Shown: positions 24,812 to 34,658 of the stretch, in pieces | How positions within the stretch are numbered: the first letter of the stretch is position 1 | How the letters are laid out: each line of letters opens with the position of its first letter | Assembly (NCBI GenBank): GCA_032622095.1 | Contig: CP136067.1 | Span: 40,529,549-40,593,548 of the forward strand | Reading direction: 5' to 3' | Length of the DNA stretch: 64,000 bases | Source: Siphonodentalium dalli | Taxonomy: Eukaryota; Mollusca; Scaphopoda; Gadilida; Siphonodentaliidae | Made by a program: the position numbers and the translations under genes | The notes under the pieces: model-generated | Database searches by the model: none | Seen by the model: the letters and a program-made list of their open reading frames with translations, nothing else | Told to the model about the DNA's origin: nothing

Positions 24812-26600
24812 AATATGATCATACGCTAGCGTAACTAGCGAACCACAGCTAAACCACAAGCATAAGCTAAGGTATATCTGTGGCCTTGTTTAGTCTTATA
24901 AAAATAACTTCATAGATACGTATTCCCATCAAATAAGATTCACTTCGGCTATTATCGTGGTGTGATTATGATTAATTACACTCCTGACGTGCACAGGGGA
25001 TCATCGAAAGAGTGGGTCCTATGGCTAGCAATTTCTTGTTTAAATTAGGTCAATCATACATCAGGGCATGTGATAAATCATAGATTCACATTGTAAACAG
25101 ACAAGAAGCTCACCACCTCAGACTTAAACCCGAGAAACAAATTTTAAAAGCATTATTATAGTATATAAACTCCCAACATCAAACTGAAAGTATTCAAAAG
25201 TCAAAACTGTTGGTTGTTTTTTTTTGGGGGGGGGGGGGTATTTTAGTGAAATTAACCATTATATTATTGACACTGTGTAGATAATCAGATTGAGATGCGT
25301 ACTACACGAAGCGGCTTGGTGGTTTCATCATGTTCATTTCATCCATAAAATGTCGTAATGTCGATTTCAACGAAACTCGAAGAACAACGTCATCATGTAG
25401 CTTTAACCTGATTGAATCTTCTGCTTTGTTCAAAGTTGTGTGTTTCTTGTCGATTCATGAAAATAGAAGGATATATAAGGATTATCAGACGCCCGTATGT
25501 AGGCCTACTATATATGTGATATCAAGATAATTTAAATGTGATATAATAACGTTTGCATGCATCACGAATTTAGATTTCGATTACAATATTGTCTCCAGTA
25601 TCGCCCTGGCAGAGTGATTGAGATTTTCCTATTGCGCGTGCGATTTATATTTTAGGCCACTTCAAATGCAAATATTTGACAGAACTGTCGTTAATGTCAC
25701 ATGTTCTCAATATAATGTAAAACGCCGCTACGAATGAACTTCACTGTGCATAATTCAGATGGTAACTCCCCTCATTTTGAAGACACACACTGTTATTGCC
25801 GATTACGACATTAATGCTTTAAGCCATCGGTCTACTGAGCGACAAAACTGCTCGCGAAAAATTCAAAACAGCAGTTTCGTATTAGAAATAATTGGTGCCG
25901 TCACAAAATCAGATATAGTCTATATAGGACCAAAAGCGTCCGGCTTTGGTTCGTTATTATTCAAGTGATCGAATTTAGAAAGTTTGGGTTCAACAGGAGT
26001 CTAATCCTGGTATGGTAGAATGCAGGTTCGGAAAATTGATCCAGCTGGAAAATATAGCTGTGACCATGGGAAGTCCTTTTCATAGCATATGTGCACAGTA
26101 GTTTATCAATAGTTCATGTATTTATCACCCTATATTATACCTACGTCCAAATTACGTCGACACATTGCTTAATAGTCTGGTCGATAAACTCAAAATTTAG
26201 GGTCAACCTAGAACAAATTCTGACTAAGTTGGTTTTTATATCATTTTAAAGAGGAAGCTCTCCTCTATAACATATCCAAGATTTTTTTTAATTCAAGATG
26301 GCGTCAAAGATGGCTGCCATTTTCCTATAAGTCAGATTGATGCAATTATAGGGAGAACATCTTGTCATATGTATACACATGTATAAATTTTTATGAAGCT
26401 AAGACACAACTCCACCTTTATGTGCCAAAATTGGAACTCCCCGTCCAAGATGGCCGCCAAAATGGCGACCTGAAATGGAATGTTTACGTTTTTAACTAAT
26501 ATCTTTAAGATAAGTTTCTGTGCTTTGGAACTGGTTGAGAATTGCGACTTTATGTTGTATTTATCATGTTAACTGACCATTGGAGCAATGAAATATGCTC
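24812..26600 (+). repeat. 1971-bp tandem duplication, unit 2 (truncated)
   Basis: Near-identical to unit 1, with scattered substitutions and a different short A/T-rich insert near 26276-26292. It ends about 170 bp early near 26600, where a LINE fragment begins. The shared G13 tract (25226-25238) is retained. Confidence 0.9.
26173..26600 (+). repeat. Outer arm of inverted-repeat element X, truncated copy
   Basis: Same start, TAGTCTGGTCGATAAA, as at 24202. Cut at about 26600 by the LINE fragment. Confidence 0.75.
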
Positions 26601-26851
26601 TTCGCAAAACCGGACCAGAAACCCGGCAAAAGCACCCACTATTTAAAAAAAAACCAAGAACATCTTGGTCCCAACAACTACCATTCCATTCTTTTCCAAC
26701 TATATGGAACAATTTAGATAACGAATTTACATCATACCAATCCAGACACACATTCAAACGGCGTTTTCATGCCGATGGCATTAAAAAATATGCTGCAACA
26801 AATAAATGCAACAATCAAAGATGTCCCGACTGTGTGGTAGCTCGTCAATAA
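26600..26851 (+). pseudogene. LINE ORF2 C-terminal fragment
   Basis: The frame running to 26851 encodes the extreme C-terminus of a LINE reverse transcriptase protein. Its FPTIWNNLD..S..TFKRRF followed by CNNQRCPDC lines up with FPYVWNCLD..S.TIFKSS followed by CDNAECRDC at the end of the LINE ORF at 35740-38856. Endonuclease and RT domains are missing, as expected for a 5'-truncated insertion. The ATG at 26588 belongs to the preceding repeat and joins the frame by chance. Sequence to about 27008 is probably its 3' UTR. It is the opposite strand and a different subfamily from the nearby full LINE. Confidence 0.75.
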
Positions 26852-27012
26852 GTGACTTCCCCAATATCGCAATCATCAACCTCACTCAGCATATTCCTAC
26901 TCGACTTTCAAGGAACATCCCACTGACAAGAAAGAGACAAACCATCGAGTAACCAATAATCGATTTATCTAGACTTATACCCTCCATGTATATAATCCAG
27001 TTAAATGCAACC

Positions 27013-27102
27013 ATTGGATTGGATTGGATTGTTTATTTGCACAAATTAAATACATAATACACAAACATAATAATATATCTTTCAAATTTGCACAGGAGCG
27101 GC
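27013..27102 (-). mobile_element. 3' end of minus-strand LINE, separated by the gypsy insertion
   Basis: On the minus strand this reads toward an AATAAA (TTTATT at 27032-27037) and an (ATCCA)n tail (27013-27031 on the plus strand: ATTGGATTGGATTGGATTG), typical of LINEs with short-repeat tails. It should be contiguous with 35424-38856: removing 27103-35423 and one CGGC copy restores one uninterrupted minus-strand LINE 3' UTR. Confidence 0.75.
27099..27102. repeat. Target-site duplication of gypsy element, left
   Basis: CGGC immediately before the 5' LTR. The same CGGC follows the 3' LTR at 35424-35427. Confidence 0.85.
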
Positions 27103-27864
27103 TGTGCCAAGACAACCACAGGGACATAACTTTCAACCCGGGAAGAAGATAGGAAATCTCTGTCAGAGGGGCGCTCGATTACCACACATATCAGCGTCGC
27201 TGTTGACCACATCTAGATCACAAAAGTACTGAGCACCAAATCGAATTAGCGAGCGTCCATGCAATAACATAGGGAAATGATTTGTGGAGTAAACAGAACA
27301 CGGTCTTGAGGATTAGCAAGACCAGATGTATCGCCTAGAAAGCTACTGAAACCAGGAGAGTTAATAGGACCCATGGGGAGATGACGATAACTCAATTACC
27401 CTAAGTACGATGAACCGACGCGCCGTGAAAATACACATGGCCGTCATTAGCAGACACTGGGTATTTTAGGAAGAAGCAATCCGACATGAGAGGAGAGTTC
27501 TAACCAGTTTCTATCTGACCACCACAAGCGATCACCACGAACCTCGGACGCTTAGAAGAGCAGTGTGGAGCAATGGACGAGAATACAAGGTAAACATTAT
27601 GCTCTTGTATTGCTAACAACGCCCCACTGATGCGCCGACGGAGGAAGAAGAGCAGACGACAGGAAGACGAACTCAACCGGAACTCAACCGAGTAGAAGAC
27701 AAGCAGACACACACAACCTATGAAGACGGAAGAAGATCCCAACCCAAGCAGACGACAGGAAGAGAAACCCAGATACCGATGATTGAACATTATTGACTTT
27801 GTTATATATAAATAATCAAACCGTTCTGATAGCCTTAAGAGTTATATGTACCCGTATTGGCACA
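27103..27864 (+). repeat. 5' LTR (762 bp)
   Basis: Begins TGTGCCAAGACAACC and ends CCCGTATTGGCACA. It matches 34659-35423 throughout by eye, lacking only one AAG in a purine-rich run near 27648. A TATATATAAATAA stretch (27803-27815) near the 3' end could be the promoter TATA box, which would leave only a short R-U5. This assignment is inference. A 96-codon antisense frame in the LTR is a shadow. Confidence 0.97.
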
Positions 27865-27875
27865 TATCTCTTAAC

Positions 27876-27893
27876 TGGTGCCTTCGAGCCAGG
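27876..27893 (+). promoter_or_regulatory. Primer-binding site
   Basis: TGGTGCCTTCGAGCCAGG begins with the TGG that pairs with tRNA CCA, 11 bases after the 5' LTR. TGG..CCTTCGAGCC resembles the complement of a tRNA-Tyr 3' end as I remember it, but with an extra base, so the primer tRNA is uncertain. Confidence 0.65.
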
Positions 27894-28000
27894 ATCTGAA
27901 CGCTAATCGCAGACACAACGTGAAACCAGAAGAGGAACAGTGTGCACAGAAACAGTGTGGGAAAATTCGCAAAACGTGAGTCTAATTGTTTATTATCATA

Positions 28001-29089
28001 ATGGCTACCCAACAACAACAATCAGCTGGTGTTCTCGCCCCATTAACAGAATCTATCAATTCTCAAATTGCTGCAATGGCCATGACTACGGTGACACAGG
28101 TAGTGACGTCATTTGACGGGGACCCCACGAAATACCACGGGTGGGTCAAGTCGATAGAAAAATGCGCGATCCTAACCGGCGCTAACGAAGCAAAGAAGCC
28201 CTATATGGCATTTCAGAGCGCGACGGGCGCCGTATCAGATTTTTTACAAAGATATTTGGCCACGAATCCTAACGCCACGTGGCAAGACACAAAAACTGAA
28301 TTATCTAGTCGATTTGCCGAGATAAATGACATTCAATTCGCCTTTTCGATGCTAAGAAAAATCAAGCAAAAACAAAACGAAAATTTACATGTGCTTGCCG
28401 AACGGATTTTGGAGATCGCGATTGTAGCATACCGAGAGCAAACCGGCGGGATCAACGCGGTTGAAGGCCAACTCGTAGGGTTTTATATTGACGCTTTAAG
28501 AAGCGACAGTTTGAAAATGAAGTTGATCAGGGATGCGCCGAAGACACTAAAATTGGCAGCCGACATCGCCATGCGGGAAATGGGGATCCGACGGGTATTC
28601 AACCTACGAACGGGCCGCGAAAATTACAACGAAGACGAACCGGAAGCAATGGAAATCGATAGTTTCAGAAACAAACGCGCGAGAACAACCTGCGATATTT
28701 GCGCAAGCGATAACCACACGACCTGTGAACACCGATCACGCCCGAGACAGGTGCATGTCGAAGCGGTGGTTAAACCACGAACAGTCGAATGTTGGACGTG
28801 TCAAGGTGACCATTTCGCTCGCGACTGCCCCTTTAAGACCGAAAACCGAAGGCACGTATCTTGCTGGGGTTGCAACGGTAATCACTTGGCTAGAAATTGC
28901 CCCTCTAAATCCGGAGATTCGAAGCAAAGGCAATGGAACACGCCAGTAACGCCACCTAGGGGAATCCGCCGAGATCAGCCGAACCGATCACGTGACCTAT
29001 CCCATGATACACCGCGTCACAGCCGGAGATATCCGACATTAAACGAACCACCGCGACTAATGACCCCGCCCACATACGCAAAAAACTAA
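28001..29089 (+). CDS. gag: Gag (capsid and nucleocapsid), 362 aa
   Basis: Gag builds the cytoplasmic virus-like particle and packages element RNA. The ATG at 28001 (MATQQQ) is the natural start; the frame extends slightly upstream without another ATG. Residues about 35-200 form a retrotransposon-type capsid region (DPTKYHGWV, WQDTKTEL). An acidic linker follows (NEDEPEAMEID), then two zinc knuckles of the CX2CX3HX4C form: CWTCQGDHFARDC (residues 264-276) and CWGCNGNHLARNC (288-300). A basic, Arg/Pro-rich tail ends at TAA 29087-29089. That stop directly follows the A AAA AAC slippery heptamer, so Gag should be the main product and Gag-Pol the minor frameshift product. No internal stop or frameshift was seen. 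Confidence 0.95.
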   Translation: MATQQQQSAGVLAPLTESINSQIAAMAMTTVTQVVTSFDGDPTKYHGWVKSIEKCAILTGANEAKKPYMAFQSATGAVSDFLQRYLATNPNATWQDTKTELSSRFAEINDIQFAFSMLRKIKQKQNENLHVLAERILEIAIVAYREQTGGINAVEGQLVGFYIDALRSDSLKMKLIRDAPKTLKLAADIAMREMGIRRVFNLRTGRENYNEDEPEAMEIDSFRNKRARTTCDICASDNHTTCEHRSRPRQVHVEAVVKPRTVECWTCQGDHFARDCPFKTENRRHVSCWGCNGNHLARNCPSKSGDSKQRQWNTPVTPPRGIRRDQPNRSRDLSHDTPRHSRRYPTLNEPPRLMTPPTYAKN

Positions 29090-29143
29090 GGAATCCTCTC
29101 ATTGAGGCCACATGTGAGAGGAAATTTAGTATCAACATTGTGG
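29080..29143 (+). promoter_or_regulatory. Programmed -1 ribosomal frameshift signal (gag-pol)
   Basis: A AAA AAC at 29080-29086 is in the correct phase of the gag frame (A, AAA, AAC) and is followed at once by the gag stop TAA. After a 7-nt spacer comes a perfect stem, TCCTCTCA (29094-29101) with TGAGAGGA (29115-29122), around a 13-nt loop. Loop bases CCACA (29108-29112) can pair with TGTGG (29139-29143), giving a possible H-type pseudoknot. The -1 frame is open from 29008 and runs into the protease. Layout and spacing match known retroviral -1 sites. Confidence 0.85.
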
Positions 29144-32100
29144 GGAACCCCAGCTCGTGTTTAGTCAGAATAGGGAAAAATAAATATCGCTCATTAGTGG
29201 ATAGTGGAGCGGAAGTATCATTGATTCACAAACGCGTCTATGACGCATTACAGTTCCGACCAAAACTAACTAGGGAACATATCAACCTTAGCTCCGTGAA
29301 TGGGAAGTCACTGGGCGTACTTGGTAGCGTGGAACTGACCTTCAGAATGGCGAAACTAAAATTAACCCATAAATTTTATGTGGCGAATGATATGACCCGG
29401 AATATGATCTTGGGGAGGGATTGGTTGACCTCTCGGGGGGTCAGACTATATTATGATCTGGGATGCCTCAAGGTCAGTGACGTGTACGTCCCATTGGAAT
29501 CGGACGCGCACATAGCTTCCCTGCTGAGATTGACCAGCAAGGTTAGCTTAAAGCCTCAAACATCAACTTTATGTATGGGAAAATCAAAAAACTTAGCTTC
29601 TCTTCGCAAGTCGGCATTAGTAGAGGTGGCCCAAATCGAGACAGGCTACCTAGCGTCAGAACCCGGTCTGGAAATCGGCAGCTCCATTTCTGGGGTGGGC
29701 AAGAGGAACAAGGTCCCGGTATTACTCGTCAATAACACCAACAAAACGTTTCGCCTACGACGGGGCAGTGTAATCGGCAAGACGGTAGTGTGTGACCCTG
29801 GAACCAGCCGCGAAATTAACTCTTTGTCACAAAGCTCCCAGTTCCCGACGACCCGTAATTACCGCGACGATGGCTACGCCCTTAGACGCGCCGGCCATAA
29901 CAGGGGAGACAACTCTAGGTCAGCGCGCGCTACCGGCGAGAAAAGATTAAATTTGGCCGAAGTTTCGTGCCCAGAGCGATACCGAGAAACACTGATAAAA
30001 TTGTTGAAGTCCAACTCGGACATCTTTGCCGACAAAGATACCGAGCTGACACAGACGAGCACAGTCAAAATGCATATCGACACGGGAAACCACCCTCCGA
30101 TAAAACTTCGCCCGTATCGCACCCCTTTGAATAAACGACCGTTGGTTGACGTTGCCATAAATGATATGCTAGAAGCAGACATTATCAGGCCGAGTTCGAG
30201 TCCTTACTCAAGTCCGATTGTTATGGTTGATAAGCGCGATGGCACCAAACGATTTTGCGTCGACTTCAGGCAATTAAATGCCGTAACCAAACCTATGTCA
30301 TACCCACTTCCGGTTATCGACGATATTTTGGCACTTCTTGGAAAATCTAAATTCTTCACCGCTATCGATCTCAAAAGCGGTTATTGGCAGTGCCAGGTCG
30401 CAGAGGAGGACAAGCAAAAGACGGCATTCGCTTGCCACCGAGGTCTTTTTGAATTCAACTCCATGCCTTTTGGGCTCCGGAACGCTGGAGGGGTTTTCTC
30501 CCAGCTGATGGCCCAGGTGTTATGTGGGATGGGTGATTACGCCATTGCCTACTTAGACGACGTCCTCATCTACAGCGAGTCCCTAGAATTACACTTGGAA
30601 CATATCCAGAAAGTCTTTGACAAGTTGCGCCAACATACACTGAAATTAAAATTAAAAAAGTGCCAATTCCTAAAGCAAGAAACACGGTATTTGGGTTTTA
30701 TAATTGATACCGACGGCGTCCGACCTGACCCCGACAAGGTCAAGGCCATCCGGTCGCTTGTGCCCCCAACATCAGTAAAAGAAGTACGTTCCTTCATTGG
30801 CATGAGCAACTACTACCGCAGATTTGTCCCCTCATTTTCGCAAATCGCTGAACCTTTGGTACAGCTTACAAAAAAATATGCCAAATTCAAATGGGACCAA
30901 GCTTGCCAAATTTCGTTTGACAAACTAAAAGAAAATCTCACGGCAGTGCCTCTCCTGGCCTACCCAAATACGGCCACGCCCTATACATTGTATACTGATG
31001 CAAGCGACCTTTGCATCGGTGCCTGTCTGACCCAGTTGGGCTCAGATGGCGTTGAAGAACCAATTTATTATCTCTCACACAAACTTAGTGATACTCAAAC
31101 CCGATGGCCAACTGTGGAGAAAGAGGCATATGCAATTCACTTCGCATTACAAAGGTTGGACCATTACCTTCATAACGCCACTTTCACGATAAAAACAGAT
31201 CATAAACCATTGAAGTATCTCTTGGAATCCCCCATGCAGAACAAGAAAATTCAACAGTGGGCTTTGGGCATAACTGGATATAACTGTAACATTGAGTACA
31301 TAGCTGGCCCAGATAATCACTGCGCAGACCTGCTCAGTCGAACGCCACCTAATGCTTATACGGAACAAGAGAAGGCAGAAGTAGAGGTAGATATCAACGA
31401 CAATAACCTTACTGTCGCCGAGACCCAAGCGGAAATCGCCGCCTTGAATTCGTCTCGATTTAAACCCAAAGACTTCGCAAGCTGCGAGGTAACCCCAAAG
31501 GAACTGCCGAATAAAACTCAAATTGGTCAGGCTTACCAACCTACTAATCTACTGTTCAACAAGCCAGGCTTCAACATGCTTGAGGAACAAAAGAAAGACC
31601 CGGAAATTGCGTCAGTTCTGGAGGCCCTCGACAAAGGCGAGGACACCCGGAATGACAAACACTTGATGATTGACGGGGTACTCTATTACCTCTCGAGTGC
31701 TGACGCAGAACCGACCCCACGCCTTTGGGTGCCCGCACATCTTCAAACCAACATAATCCAACAATACCACGATGATAACGGCCACGTGGGAGTAGACAAA
31801 ACGCATGATGCGATTAGGTCGAAATATTTTTGGCCCAGACTGTACAAGGAACTAAACTGTTACGTTGGAAAGTGCGTGACCTGCCAAGTCAGGTCTCTGC
31901 AAAAACAATCCCCTAAAATGCAAATAACGGACACGCCCCCCTACCCTTTTGCCAAAATTGGGTTGGACCTATCAGGGCCCTACCCCACGTCGCTATCGGG
32001 TAACCGCTACATTATCAGCTTCATAGACTTATATAGCGGGTGGGCAGAAGCGTTTCCGGTCAAGGACAAGTCAGCCGATAACGTTGTTCATCTCTTGATC

Positions 32101-33318
32101 GACAAGATATTCCCGCGACATGGATGCCCTCTAGAAATAATAACCGATAACGGCAGTGAGAACATTAATTACAAGGTCAGGGACACTCTGAAGGCTTTGA
32201 ACATTCACCACGTGACTACGTCTTATTATCACCCCCAGAGCAACAGTAGAGTGGAGAGATTTCACAGGACTTTTAAAGACATTGTCTCAAAGAAAGTGGC
32301 AGACCAAATAAACACGTGGGACGTCCATTTAAATCAAGCACTAGCTGCGATTCGATTTAACAAAAATGAAACTTCTAAATTCTCCCCCTTTTTCTTGTTA
32401 TACAACCGAGACGTCGTGTTTCCAATAGACAATCTCCTAAAACCCAGGCGTAAATACGCGGGAGAAGATTACCATCAGATAGCTCTGCAACAACAGCACA
32501 AATCCTTTATGATGGTACACAAACACGTGAAACAGGCGAAACGCCAACAAGCAGCGAAATTTAACAAAAAGGCCACAGACACCAAATTCGAGATTGGCGA
32601 GGCCGTCTATGTGAAGAATCATTTACGAAAAAGCAAACTTGAAAGCAAATGGAAACCCTACTTCCGCATAACCAAGCAAATAACGCCCGTTACTTTCGAG
32701 TTAAGGAACCAATTAACTGGGAAAGTCACACAATCCCACGCTGAACACATGCGAAAAGCCAACCTTGAATGGGAAATCCCCAAAACTGACAACAACAAGC
32801 GTGCTCAAACGTATGTTGTTCCCCCCGAAGACGAAGATAGCGACGTTCCTGCCCCTAACATTGTGGGTGGGTCTTCTGGCGATGAAACAGAACCATTACC
32901 AGATGATGTAATCGCTCGATATCGGAGACAATGTTCGGACTCCGATGACGAAGATGTCCCTTTAAGCGAGCTTAAGATGCGCTTACAGCGTAGAAAGACG
33001 CGACTCGCGCGCTCAGAGCCGCTACAAAACCCTGACTCGTCCATGGACGAGAGACCAGACCCGAGTGCCAAGGCACGACGCGCTCCAGCGCCTCGTCGAC
33101 ACGGGCGCAAAGTAACAAAGATGGTTACGAGTGATGACAGCTCAGAGGATGAGTTAATGGAAGTGGCCGCCATTGAACAAAACCCTCGTGAATGTAGGCC
33201 CGTACCGGCCCCTCGCAAGTGTAAGCAGCTCATGAATGGAGCGAGCAGCAACTTAATAGATAAACCGTTGTTTAAAGCCGTGCTATCAGCAATAATAATA
33301 GAGTGCTCGAAACAGTGA
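29086..33318 (+). CDS. pol: Pol: protease, reverse transcriptase, RNase H, integrase (1410 aa after frameshift)
   Basis: Expressed as Gag-Pol by the -1 shift; numbering starts at the first shifted codon (29086). Protease: LVDSGAEVS with catalytic DSGA at 39-42 and ILGRDWL near 108-114. Reverse transcriptase: FTAIDLKSGYWQ near 424-435 and the catalytic YLDD at 489-492. RNase H: LYTDAS (Asp 638), VEKEAYA, KTDHK (Asp 705) and NHCADLLSR (Asp 748). Integrase: HHCC zinc site His 895, His 900, Cys 930, Cys 933, then the D,D35E triad Asp 961, Asp 1021, Glu 1057, and a WKPYFRITK segment like the GPY/F module. No chromodomain was seen. After about residue 1240 comes an unusual acidic Ser/Asp-rich then basic tail of roughly 170 residues with SDSDDED and SDDSSEDE patches; its role is unknown. 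A GTG at 29140 is not needed as a start. Confidence 0.97.
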   Translation, partial: LRNPLIEATCERKFSINIVGNPSSCLVRIGKNKYRSLVDSGAEVSLIHKRVYDALQFRPKLTREHINLSSVNGKSLGVLGSVELTFRMAKLKLTHKFYVANDMTRNMILGRDWLTSRGVRLYYDLGCLKVSDVYVPLESDAHIASLLRLTSKVSLKPQTSTLCMGKSKNLASLRKSALVEVAQIETGYLASEPGLEIGSSISGVGKRNKVPVLLVNNTNKTFRLRRGSVIGKTVVCDPGTSREINSLSQSSQFPTTRNYRDDGYALRRAGHNRGDNSRSARATGEKRLNLAEVSCPERYRETLIKLLKSNSDIFADKDTELTQTSTVKMHIDTGNHPPIKLRPYRTPLNKRPLVDVAINDMLEADIIRPSSSPYSSPIVMVDKRDGTKRFCVDFRQLNAVTKPMSYPLPVIDDILALLGKSKFFTAIDLKSGYWQCQVAEEDKQKTAFACHRGLFEFNSMPFGLRNAGGVFSQLMAQVLCGMGDYAIAYLDDVLIYSESLELHLEHIQKVFDKLRQHTLKLKLKKCQFLKQETRYLGFIIDTDGVRPDPDKVKAIRSLVPPTSVKEVRSFIGMSNYYRRFVPSFSQIAEPLVQLTKKYAKFKWDQACQISFDKLKENLTAVPLLAYPNTATPYTLYTDASDLCIGACLTQLGSDGVEEPIYYLSHKLSDTQTRWPTVEKEAYAIHFALQRLDHYLHNATFTIKTDHKPLKYLLESPMQNKKIQQWALGITGYNCNIEYIAGPDNHCADLLSRTPPNAYTEQEKAEVEVDINDNNLTVAETQAEIAALNSSRFKPKDFASCEVTPKELPNKTQIGQAYQPTNLLFNKPGFNMLEEQKKDPEIASVLEALDKGEDTRNDKHLMIDGVLYYLSSADAEPTPRLWVPAHLQTNIIQQYHDDNGHVGVDKTHDAIRSKYFWPRLYKELNCYVGKCVTCQVRSLQKQSPKMQITDTPPYPFAKIGLDLSGPYPTSLSGNRYIISFIDLYSGWAEAFPVKDKSADNVVHLLIDKIFPRHGCPLEIITDNGSENINYKVRDTLKALNIHHVTTSYYHPQSNSRVERFHRTFKDIVSKKVADQINTWDVHLNQALAAIRFNKNETSKFSPFFLLYNRDVVFPIDNLLKPRRKYAGEDYHQIALQQQHKSFMMVHKHVKQAKRQQAAKFNKKATDTKFEIGEAVYVKNHLRKSKLESKWKPYFRITKQITPVTFELRNQLTGKVTQSHAEHMRKANLEWEIPKTDNNKRAQTYVVPPEDEDSDVPAPNIVGGSSGDETEPLPDDVIARYRRQCSDSDDEDVPLSELKMRLQRRKTRLARSEPLQNPDSSMDERPDPSAKARRAPAPRRHGRKVTKMVTSDDSSEDELMEVAAIEQNPRECRPVPAPRKCKQLMNGASSNLIDKPLFKAVLSAIIIECSKQ

Positions 33319-33662
33319 CCTGGGGTCCATTACAGAAGAATGCGACCCTACCCTTAACTGGCTTATTGGCAAACCTAACCTGGCTTCGTAAATGTTGAAA
33401 ATAGTTAGCCCAACGCCCCAGACCGAATCGCGAATAAATAGTCATGTTCGGATCAATGACAGGTCGCGCGCCCCATGAAACCCGGCACGTGCGCATGACG
33501 ATTTAATAAATAAAGCTTTGAACTTTGCAATCGCGCACCGAGAGATAACGTGCACGCCGCCACCCTTAGGGTTACTACGTTTGAGCGCACCCCGCTCAAA
33601 TAAACACGATCGAAAATATGCTCACGACTGACTTAGTGAACGAAAAAGTATTACCCCAATGA
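33319..33662 (+). other. Spacer between pol and possible ORF3
   Basis: No coding frame of note. AATAAATAAAGC at 33505-33516 resembles a polyadenylation signal, though it lies inside the element. Confidence 0.4.
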
Positions 33663-33953
33663 ATGGTAGAGATGGCCAGGGTGGTATTTTGCCCTAGTAA
33701 CGTAGTTACAGTAGTAATTTTCATTATCTTGACCCACCGATTCTGGTGGAAATTTGTTAAACATCAGTTGCCAAGGTTAGCCATTATGTATAGTAAGCAG
33801 TTAGACCAGCGACCTGAGGATATCCTGAATGCCGTGTTCAAAGAACCCATCGACGAAGCAATGGAGACGGATGCACCAAAGCCGTCTGCGCTATTCCGGG
33901 ACAACACTCAGGAACGCCTACATGTATATCCAATTATAGCCGTCAGAGGCTGA
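33663..33953 (+). CDS. Possible ORF3, first part: small protein with one membrane segment (96 codons)
   Basis: It starts ATG at 33663, in the position where some gypsy elements carry env or an accessory gene. Residues about 7-28 form a hydrophobic segment (VVFCPSNVVTVVIFIILTH) followed by a basic patch (RFWWKFVKHQ) and a soluble acidic part. Read through, it stops at TGA 33951-33953. A GT at 33942 and an AG ending at 34316 would, if spliced, remove 375 AT-rich bases and continue in phase 0 into a 42-codon acidic frame ending at 34445. A CTGAC branch-point-like motif and T-rich stretch lie upstream of that AG. It does not resemble an envelope protein I know, and it could be degenerate or non-coding. 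Confidence 0.35.
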   Translation: MVEMARVVFCPSNVVTVVIFIILTHRFWWKFVKHQLPRLAIMYSKQLDQRPEDILNAVFKEPIDEAMETDAPKPSALFRDNTQERLHVYPIIAVRG

Positions 33954-34316
33954 CCACATCTGTGGCGGATTTGGATTAGTATTAATTATGTATCGTATAT
34001 TAATGTATTCCGAATTTCCTCCGTAATTATTGTTGCGCGGATATCAGAATGATTATAGCAAGCGTTGAATAGGGACTATAAATCCCGACATTCAGTCATA
34101 CGTTTTGATAATTGAAATCAATCACCCCGACTTATCTGGTGTTTAAACTGTTCGTCAACAAATCCATCTATATAATTAGTTGTAAATTCCATTTTCGTAT
34201 TGGGCCGATCTGACGACCCTCAAGCGATACCGATAAATTGGAAAATTAACCATTGTGTATTCTGACTGTGTCATTTGTTCTCAAACCTCACACAAATATC
34301 CGTTTGAGTATTACAG

Positions 34317-34637
34317 GCTGACCATGGCGGTGGAACAAGGGTCGACCAGTTGTCAGAACCTACCCCATACTCGGACATTGAGGACGAAAATACCTCGACG
34401 TCCGATGATGACGAAAATGACGACGCCATGAAATTTCAATCATAGTTTTACACCGAAAGAGTCACAGCCAGTGGGTCGGAGTTGTCTGAGAGACGCCCAG
34501 ACGACCCGATCTACACGGAGACGACCGACATCGAACCAGCTATCCATCGCCGATGCCGCTGTTGCGAAACACTTCGACGAATCATCGACCTGCTGCGCAG
34601 CGACGAATTGGACTTGCGATTTCAAGATCAACTTTAA
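34317..34637 (+). pseudogene. Possible ORF3, second part, with one in-frame stop
   Basis: From the putative splice acceptor at 34316/34317 one frame runs through an acidic stretch (SDIEDENTSTSDDDENDD) to TAG 34443-34445. The same frame is then open for another 63 codons to TAA 34635-34637, with a Cys/Arg cluster (RRCRCCETLRR) and charged residues. The shared frame on both sides of the TAG suggests a once-longer ORF broken by a nonsense mutation, or readthrough. The end lies 3 bases before the polypurine tract. No known family was recognised. Confidence 0.3.
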
Positions 34638-34640
34638 ATC

Positions 34641-34655
34641 GAAAAAGTGAAGGAG
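34641..34655 (+). promoter_or_regulatory. Polypurine tract
   Basis: GAAAAAGTGAAGGAG, three bases before the 3' LTR, is the usual plus-strand primer position for LTR retrotransposons. Confidence 0.8.
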
Positions 34656-34658
34656 TAA

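Noticed and set aside
27500-27790. 96-codon minus-strand frame in the LTR (also at 35056-35349)
   Set aside because: It repeats only because the LTR repeats; no domain, and antisense to the element.
27876-27893. Firm assignment of the primer as tRNA-Tyr
   Set aside because: The match needs an extra base and relies on memory; left as uncertain.
29140-29142. GTG as the start codon of pol
   Set aside because: The frame is open upstream to 29008 and the slippery site explains expression; a GTG start is not needed in a eukaryotic element.
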